DNA from: Candidatus Nomurabacteria bacterium
Lineage (GTDB): Bacteria > Patescibacteriota > Minisyncoccia > Phycocordibacterales > UBA9973
Reading direction: 5' to 3'
NCBI GenBank assembly: GCA_021413565.1
Contig: JAIOQC010000036.1
Location: forward strand, 1-11,346
Length of the DNA stretch: 11,346 nucleotides
In this document: positions 6,942-11,346 of the stretch, in pieces
Numbering within the stretch: the stretch's first letter is position 1
Layout: each line of letters opens with the position of its first letter
Made by a program: the position numbers and the translations under genes
Notes under the pieces: model-generated
Database searches by the model: none
Told to the model about the DNA's origin: nothing
Seen by the model: the letters and a program-made list of their open reading frames with translations, nothing else

Positions 6942-7517
6942 TTACAAAAATAATTTCTTTTTGATTCCTAAAACAATTAATATATTCAATAGTATTAAAT
7001 AAATAGGGAAGCCTGAATTTAAGAAATTAAAATCAACTATAATCAAAAGAACAATAGTTTGATTTACTATACTGGCCACATAAGGTGCAAGTGTCTCACT
7101 ATCACTGTGTTTCCAACTTTTTATAATTGTTGGAATACCTGCTACGACATCAGCAAGAATAGCAAAAGACAAAGATGCAAATCCATTTTTTGTTGTTATC
7201 CAGATGACAATGGCGATTGCGGAGATGACTCCACACATAATATCAAAAGTAGTTGTTTTCCAATAAGAATTTTTATTGAAAAATGAAGCAATAACTACGA
7301 GAAGTGGTGTAAAGCCCGACATAAATATTGAGATTAGATATGGAACAGCCACACCGGATTGATATGCTACATAGACACCAACAAACGGTGCAATCGTCCA
7401 GAAAATCCAAGAGACTTTATTTGGTCGTGCCTTGCCGGTTAGAGTATCTTTGATATATAGAATAGTTCCAAATAGTGCGATTGGAATAGTTAGATAAGCA
7501 AAATAGAAAGGTAACAT
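6942..7517 (-). CDS. Seven-helix membrane protein, possibly PQ-loop-like
   Basis: Hydrophobic 191-aa protein with about seven predicted transmembrane segments (roughly 4-22, 33-52, 56-79, 90-108, 113-131, 146-162, 168-186) and a basic C-terminal end (IKKK at 185-188). No signal peptide beyond the first helix. GKARPNKVSWIFW (28-40) and PTIIKSWKHSDSETLAPY (129-146) recall the Pro-plus-polar loop and Ser/Trp pattern of PQ-loop (SWEET/KDEL-receptor-like) proteins, and a small seven-helix protein fits that fold. This is a tentative resemblance; it could be an unrelated uncharacterised family, and no substrate can be named. It lies 35 nt downstream of the peptidase gene on the same strand, but an extended -10 sits 6 nt before its ATG, so it may also be transcribed on its own. 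It converges with the zinc-module operon with only 4 nt between stops. Confidence 0.75.
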   Translation of the reverse strand: MLPFYFAYLTIPIALFGTILYIKDTLTGKARPNKVSWIFWTIAPFVGVYVAYQSGVAVPYLISIFMSGFTPLLVVIASFFNKNSYWKTTTFDIMCGVISAIAIVIWITTKNGFASLSFAILADVVAGIPTIIKSWKHSDSETLAPYVASIVNQTIVLLIIVDFNFLNSGFPIYLILLNILIVLGIKKKLFL

Positions 7518-7523
7518 AACATA

Positions 7524-7532
7524 ATCATAGCA
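7524..7532 (-). promoter_or_regulatory. Predicted extended -10 element of the membrane protein gene
   Basis: On the minus strand TGCTATGAT: -10 TATGAT (5/6) with TGn. Exactly 6 nt lie between it and the ATG at 7517, which would make the transcript leaderless. No convincing -35, so confidence is limited. Confidence 0.35.
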
Positions 7533-7552
7533 TTTTATTATGAATACTATCT

Positions 7553-8212
7553 TTATTTAAGAGATATAAATTCCATCGGGTCCATATGCTTTTTTGCATT
7601 CAATTCAATATCTTTTTTGAGCCCATAGCCATCAAATTTGTCCCAATTTTTTTCGATATTAGAATAATATTTTTCAGCTATAACTTGCACATGGACATGA
7701 GGGAACCAGTTACCATTAAAAGGAGCATATCCTATTTTTGCAAAAATTATTCCTATGTCTAATTTGTCACCCAACTTACATAAAATATCTCTATCTAAAT
7801 GAGCATAAATTAAATAAATTGGTTTTGATAAATGTCTCAATACAACAAAAGAACCCCAACCACCATCAAGAGGGTAGTCGTCACCAATCTTTACAACTTC
7901 CGATTCAAAATCAGTTGCAATTTCTGTACCTTGAGGTGCGTTAATATCAATACCTAGGTGAATAAAATTTTTATCCTTTTCTAAATAACCATCCTTCCAT
8001 AAGAATGTTCTATCCTCCATCCATCCACCATAAGAAAAATCCAAAGAGTATTTTTTGTGAACATCATCTATGAATTCTTGGCATTTTTGCGGCTCAAGGA
8101 GAATGTTTATGTCTGTTGTATGGTCAATATTTTTTTGTTTGAACCACCCTCTTGCTTCCAAGTCTAGATTTACATAGCCAAACACAGCATTCTTTAAATT
8201 AGGGAAAATCAT
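7553..8212 (-). CDS. M23-type (LytM-like) zinc metallopeptidase without signal peptide
   Basis: 219-aa protein whose second half is an M23/lysostaphin-type domain. Seen: HLGID (85-89) giving the HxxxD zinc pair H85/D89; the beta-sheet core with GWGSFVVLRH (118-127); YAHLD with H138, the likely catalytic His; and PHVHVQV (171-177) with the HxH pair H172/H174. The full M23 ligand and catalytic set is therefore present. Family members usually cut peptidoglycan cross-links outside the cytoplasm, but this one has no signal peptide or membrane anchor. Its shape (HLGIDINAP, VLRH, PHVHVQV) recalls the stand-alone or fused M23-like domains found beside class III aminotransferases, where a non-cell-wall role is likely. 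The first 60 residues match nothing I recognise. The start is the first ATG, with a promoter-like site right upstream. It is divergent from the formyltransferase-like gene. Confidence 0.82.
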   Translation of the reverse strand: MIFPNLKNAVFGYVNLDLEARGWFKQKNIDHTTDINILLEPQKCQEFIDDVHKKYSLDFSYGGWMEDRTFLWKDGYLEKDKNFIHLGIDINAPQGTEIATDFESEVVKIGDDYPLDGGWGSFVVLRHLSKPIYLIYAHLDRDILCKLGDKLDIGIIFAKIGYAPFNGNWFPHVHVQVIAEKYYSNIEKNWDKFDGYGLKKDIELNAKKHMDPMEFISLK

Positions 8213-8218
8213 AATTAT

Positions 8219-8246
8219 ATATTAGCAAATATGAAACTCCGTACAA
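8219..8246 (-). promoter_or_regulatory. Predicted promoter of the M23 gene
   Basis: Minus strand: TTGTAC (8241-8246), 16-nt spacer, extended -10 TGCTAATAT (8219-8227). The -10 ends 6 nt before the ATG at 8212, the same layout as at 7524-7532, so a leaderless mRNA is likely. A TATAAT at 8214-8219 is only 1 nt from the ATG and would start transcription inside the gene. Confidence 0.4.
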
Positions 8247-8250
8247 AACC

Positions 8251-8279
8251 TTTACTTTTCTTTTTATTAGTGGTATAAA
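8251..8279 (+). promoter_or_regulatory. Predicted promoter of the formyltransferase-like gene
   Basis: TTTACT (8251-8256, 4/6), 17-nt spacer, extended -10 TGGTATAAA (8271-8279). It resembles the TGGTATAAT before the ATPase operon at 1584. Predicted leader about 55 nt. Confidence 0.5.
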
Positions 8280-8288
8280 TTTTTTGAA

Positions 8289-8317
8289 CTAGAAAATCTA
8301 GGAGCTGCTTCTAGCAG
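8289..8317 (+). other. Small hairpins in the leader of the formyltransferase-like gene
   Basis: CTAGA-AAA-TCTAG (8289-8301) and the overlapping, mutually exclusive CTAGGAG-CTG-CTTCTAG (8298-8314, one G-U pair); CTGC-TTCTA-GCAG (8305-8317) is a further option. They lie inside the predicted leader. Alternative pairing could matter for regulation, but short AT-rich stems arise by chance and no known riboswitch is recognised. Confidence 0.25.
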
Positions 8318-8341
8318 AAATCGTTCATTAATAAAATTTTT

Positions 8342-9175
8342 ATGGAAGGTGCATTATTTTTCTACAACAAAAAAGCTTTTGTTGTAGAATTGATCCCTGC
8401 AAAACCAATAGGAATACTCTTCATTACTTCCCTTAGAGATATCGCTCTTAAAGAATACAACGGCCAATTTTTAAACATTGATGGAGAAGATCACTATATA
8501 AAAGGAGTGATTGAAAATACTCTAGAAGAAGTTAAAACAAGAGGAATACTCGAAGGATTAATTGAAGTAAAAGGTGTCATTGTTGACGATATGGAGACTG
8601 ACTTAAAAGGAAAGTTTCCTCTACTTCCTACAAATAATAGTAGTTGGATTTTTCCAACCGCATTATTATCAGAAGATCGTATTTGGAATATACCCTCGTC
8701 GTTTCGAAAATTAAAAATATCCGACACCGAAGGTAGAAGAAAAGCAAAGCATGATTTCGAAAGGCGTGTTTTAGCAAAAGCTCAAGAGATAGGTGCTGAT
8801 GTGATTATTTCTGATTCATACATGGCACGAATTGACTATCTGCATAGTTTTCGGTCTATGTTGGGTAAGGTTTTGAACATACACCCTGGGCCAACATTGT
8901 TGGATAGTCAATTTTGTTTCAGAGGAAGTGATCCAATTAGAGATGCTATTTTATTTGCTAAAAAAAATGGCGGACCTATATACACAGGAGCAACCCTTCA
9001 TTTTGTTAGTCCAGAGATAGATGGTGGTAATTGTATTGCTTATATATGCAATACGCCAGTTTGTGAAGAAGATAATGAGTTAAAGCTCATGCATCAAAAT
9101 TACCTACAAGCAAAATTGCCAATTTTTGTATTAGGACTGCAACATTATGCATTGAACATCTTTCCGTATCTTTGA
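8342..9175 (+). CDS. Formyltransferase-fold (PurN/PvdF-like) enzyme
   Basis: 277-aa member of the GART-type formyltransferase superfamily, which moves a formyl group from 10-formyl-tetrahydrofolate to an amine. Seen: LNIHPGP (178-184) with N179 and H181, FCFRG (191-195), TGATLHF (215-221) and DGGN (227-230) with D228, matching the Asn-His-Asp catalytic set. SDSYMARI (157-164) occupies the position of the loop before the active site. PurN is about 200-210 aa; the first 150 residues here are longer, containing ITSLRD (28-33), NGQF (40-43) and VDD (81-83). That length and layout fits the larger GART-like enzymes such as the N5-hydroxyornithine formyltransferase PvdF, so PurN is not a safe name. 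Substrate unknown. The start is bounded by an in-frame TAG at 8312-8314; no Shine-Dalgarno. A strong terminator follows 5 nt after the stop, so it is a single-gene unit. Confidence 0.82.
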   Translation: MEGALFFYNKKAFVVELIPAKPIGILFITSLRDIALKEYNGQFLNIDGEDHYIKGVIENTLEEVKTRGILEGLIEVKGVIVDDMETDLKGKFPLLPTNNSSWIFPTALLSEDRIWNIPSSFRKLKISDTEGRRKAKHDFERRVLAKAQEIGADVIISDSYMARIDYLHSFRSMLGKVLNIHPGPTLLDSQFCFRGSDPIRDAILFAKKNGGPIYTGATLHFVSPEIDGGNCIAYICNTPVCEEDNELKLMHQNYLQAKLPIFVLGLQHYALNIFPYL

Positions 9176-9180
9176 AGTTA

Positions 9181-9212
9181 AAAGGCGTTGTACAGAGTAC
9201 AACGCCTTTTTT
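9181..9212 (+). terminator. Rho-independent terminator of the formyltransferase-like gene
   Basis: Stem AAAGGCGTTGTAC (9181-9193) pairs fully with GTACAACGCCTTT (9197-9209) around an AGA loop, followed by T to 9212. It begins 5 nt after the stop codon and isolates the next gene, whose -10 lies 17 nt downstream. Confidence 0.93.
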
Positions 9213-9229
9213 ATTTATAAGAATCAATG

Positions 9230-9235
9230 TATAAT
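9230..9235 (+). promoter_or_regulatory. Predicted -10 of the second ATPase gene
   Basis: Perfect TATAAT, 11 nt before the ATG at 9247, which puts the transcript start about 5 nt before the ATG. The expected -35 zone (about 9207-9212) is the T run of the preceding terminator and is a poor match. No Shine-Dalgarno precedes the gene. Confidence 0.45.
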
Positions 9236-9246
9236 AAAAGCAATAT

Positions 9247-11346
9247 ATGGATTTGAACCCGGAAATACCAAAGAATAGAGATATTACTTATTTCGGTAAG
9301 ACTAATTTTCGTAGTACCAATACAGTTTTTGGTATTAAGCGTAAAGATAGACGCCAGCATATGTATATTCTTGGTAAATCTGGTACTGGTAAATCTGTAC
9401 TCTTGTCTAATCTAATTGCTCAAAATATAGAAAACGGGGAAGGGGTTTGTGTTGTTGACCCTCACGGGGAACTTGTTGAAGAAATATTAAACTTAATACC
9501 AGAGCATCGTGCTAAAGATGTTATTTATTTCAACCCAGCAGATACTGATTTTCATGTTGGCTTCAATGTGATTGCTCTTGAAGATCCTAAATACAAGCAC
9601 CTTGTTGCTTCGGGCCTCATGGGTATTTTTACTAAGATTTGGGCAAATGCTTGGAGTTCTCGTATGGAGTACATTCTCAACAATGCTATTTTGGCTTTGC
9701 TTGATACTCCTGGTACAACACTTCTTGGTATTCCTCGTCTACTAGTAGACAAAGATTATAGTCAGATGATTATTAGTAATCTCAAGGATCCTGTAGTAAA
9801 AGCGTTTTGGGTTCACGAATATGAACAATGGCGTGAACAATTTCGTAATGAAGCGATTGCTCCGATTCAAAATAAAGTTGGACAATTCCTTTCAACTTCA
9901 ATCATTCGTAATGTCGTGGGACAGTCAAAGTCAACGATTGATATTTTCAATATAATGAATGAGGGCAAAATCTTTCTTGTGAATGTTTCCAAGGGTCGTG
10001 TTGGTGAAGACAATTCCGCACTTCTCGGAGGTATGATTATTACCAAGATTCAATTAGCAGCAATGGAGCGTGTGCGTATTCCTGAAAACGAAAGAAAGGA
10101 CTTTTATTTATACGTAGATGAATTCCAAAACTTTGCGACTGATTCATTTGCCAATATACTTTCTGAGGCTCGCAAATATCGCCTCAATTTGATAGTGGCC
10201 CATCAATACACTGCTCAACTTTCAAATGAAAATGGTACAGCCGTGCGTGATGCTGTGTTTGGTAACGTTGGTACTATGATTATATTCCGTGTGGGAGCAG
10301 ATGATGCAGATTTTATTGAGAAAGAATTTGAACCTGAATTCACTGCACAAGATTTGGTTAACTTACCGAACTTCCATGTATATTTGAAATTAATGATTGA
10401 TGGCGTGACCAGTCGTCCATTTTCTGCAACTACACTTCCACCGATTAAATTTGATATTTCTGCTGGTGTAAAGGAAAAGATTATTGCATCTTCACGAGCA
10501 CTTTATACTAGACCAAGAGAAGAAGTTGAAAATGAAATTAATCGTTGGAGTGGAATGCTACAAGTCGGCGACGGTGAAGCTAAATACAAAGCAGACTGTT
10601 CTAATTGTGGCAAAGTAACAATGGTGCCGTTTGAACCTAAAGAAGGTCGACCGGTATATTGCAAGGAATGCATGTTTAAGATTAAAAGTGGGGAAATTAA
10701 AGCTGGTACTGGATTCGTGGCTACTCGCTCGGGACGACAAGAAGAAAAAAATTCTACAGCACCACTTGCTGCACTTGGTATTGAATTCAAAGATAGTACA
10801 GCCAAAGTGCTTGATGTTAGGAAGTATACTCCAACGTCTTTTAATAACAAGAATCATACTGCTCCAAAAATAAATAATAATCACACAAATAATATCCACA
10901 AACCAATAGATAAAAAGCATTCTGGTCCGTCACCACTTTTGAAAGGTTTGTTGCAGACTATTGGTATTAATAATAGTGCACCAGAGAAAAAAGATACTAC
11001 AAAGGAAACTCTAGTAAAAGTTCCCACACCAGCACCTGTGTCTCTTTCAACATTAAAAAAGCCAGATATGGTTACAAAAGTTCATTCACCAATGCCAACA
11101 AAAGAAGCTTCAGAAGAAAACAAAGCATCTTTGAAAGATTTATTGGTCAAAGTAACTACTTTGCACAAGGCGGAACAAATACCAGAAGTTAAAATAAGTT
11201 CAGTGCCTGCACCAATATCTACATTGACAGAGAAAATTGCAGAACCCGCACCTGTTGTGGAAGTTATTGAAAAGCCAACAATAAAAGAAAATATTGTTGT
11301 TCAAAAAGTTCCAATATCAACTCCACCAATTCCTGAAATAGTTGAT
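9247..11346 (+). CDS. VirD4/TraG-like coupling ATPase with zinc knuckle and long disordered tail, 3' end beyond window
   Basis: Open for 700 codons from the ATG to the window edge, no stop reached. Same family as the gene at 1656. Seen: Walker A GKSGTGKS (43-50), VDPHGE (70-75), a helical insertion (about 115-220), Walker B LYVDEFQN (288-295) with D291/E292, LSEARKY and AHQY after it. The motor ends near 435. Then a CxxC-x17-CxxC zinc knuckle (C451, C454, C472, C475) with GRPVYC, a form common in Patescibacteria. From about 500 to 700 the chain is rich in Pro, Lys, Thr, Ala and Asn, with short hydrophobic islands such as PSPLLKGLL and SLKDLLVKV and repeated PAP/STL pieces, so probably disordered with binding motifs. 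No membrane helix. Family role: ATP-driven DNA or protein transfer with a type IV secretion-like machine; no other such component is in the window. The start is chosen because the -10 lies just upstream and homology to the paralog begins within the first 15 residues. Confidence 0.9.
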   Translation, partial: MDLNPEIPKNRDITYFGKTNFRSTNTVFGIKRKDRRQHMYILGKSGTGKSVLLSNLIAQNIENGEGVCVVDPHGELVEEILNLIPEHRAKDVIYFNPADTDFHVGFNVIALEDPKYKHLVASGLMGIFTKIWANAWSSRMEYILNNAILALLDTPGTTLLGIPRLLVDKDYSQMIISNLKDPVVKAFWVHEYEQWREQFRNEAIAPIQNKVGQFLSTSIIRNVVGQSKSTIDIFNIMNEGKIFLVNVSKGRVGEDNSALLGGMIITKIQLAAMERVRIPENERKDFYLYVDEFQNFATDSFANILSEARKYRLNLIVAHQYTAQLSNENGTAVRDAVFGNVGTMIIFRVGADDADFIEKEFEPEFTAQDLVNLPNFHVYLKLMIDGVTSRPFSATTLPPIKFDISAGVKEKIIASSRALYTRPREEVENEINRWSGMLQVGDGEAKYKADCSNCGKVTMVPFEPKEGRPVYCKECMFKIKSGEIKAGTGFVATRSGRQEEKNSTAPLAALGIEFKDSTAKVLDVRKYTPTSFNNKNHTAPKINNNHTNNIHKPIDKKHSGPSPLLKGLLQTIGINNSAPEKKDTTKETLVKVPTPAPVSLSTLKKPDMVTKVHSPMPTKEASEENKASLKDLLVKVTTLHKAEQIPEVKISSVPAPISTLTEKIAEPAPVVEVIEKPTIKENIVVQKVPISTPPIPEIVD

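Noticed and set aside
6938..6965. Possible terminator between the convergent genes
   Set aside because: The AATAATT copies here are direct, not inverted, repeats and make no stable GC stem.
8214..8219. TATAAT just before the M23 gene as its -10
   Set aside because: Only one base from the ATG, so transcription would start inside the gene; the TGCTAATAT next to it is better placed.
8289..8317. Riboswitch in the leader before 8342
   Set aside because: The leader is only about 55 nt and shows no known aptamer features, just small alternative stems.
8342..9175. Naming the formyltransferase-like gene purN or fmt
   Set aside because: Catalytic motifs fit the superfamily only; the long N-terminal part does not match PurN, and the Fmt C-terminal tRNA-binding domain is absent.
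10503..10920. Overlapping open frames on both strands within the second ATPase
   Set aside because: The plus frame from 9247 is continuous through this region with recognisable motor and zinc-knuckle motifs; the others are shadows in its low-complexity tail region.

Overview
The window is AT-rich and densely packed, with ten protein genes on both strands, no intergenic gap above about 175 bases and no RNA genes. It uses the standard genetic code. The gene mix suggests a member of the Candidate Phyla Radiation (Patescibacteria, Parcubacteria-like). The pointers are soluble VirD4-like ATPases, one with a CxxC-x17-CxxC tail, very cysteine-rich proteins ending in the same zinc knuckles, an archaeal-looking nucleotidyltransferase, and few Shine-Dalgarno sequences. 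This lineage call is an inference from family knowledge, not from a marker gene.

Left part (1-1536): an Nramp-type metal transporter on the minus strand, cut by the window edge, is divergent from a 150-aa gene of unknown function. Their predicted promoters overlap at one -35 box. The unknown gene ends in a strong hairpin terminator.

Central operon (1584-6937, plus strand): an extended -10 promoter precedes a 492-aa VirD4/TraG-like ATPase, then a RibL/TagD-like nucleotidyltransferase, then two tandem paralogous cysteine-rich proteins. The spacing is tight: 21 nt, a 17-nt overlap, then 1 nt. The two paralogs are the most notable content. Each carries the same 75-residue, eight-cysteine zinc module at both ends, with identical cysteine spacing, around a duplicated cysteine-rich core.

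Right part: two minus-strand genes, a 7-TM membrane protein (6942-7517) and a signal-less M23-type metallopeptidase (7553-8212), converge on the operon. A divergent plus-strand formyltransferase-fold enzyme (8342-9175) follows and ends in its own terminator. A second VirD4-like ATPase starts at 9247 and stays open to the window edge. It carries a CxxC-x17-CxxC knuckle and a long Pro/Lys/Thr-rich tail.

How the parts may relate: the two ATPases are paralogs that would move DNA or protein by ATP hydrolysis, probably with a type IV secretion or pilus-like machine encoded elsewhere. The zinc-module proteins are co-transcribed with one ATPase and share a zinc knuckle with the other, so a shared process is plausible but unproven. 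The transporter, peptidase and formyltransferase have no evident link to this theme. Several genes have a -10 box only 6-11 nt before the ATG, suggesting leaderless mRNAs.
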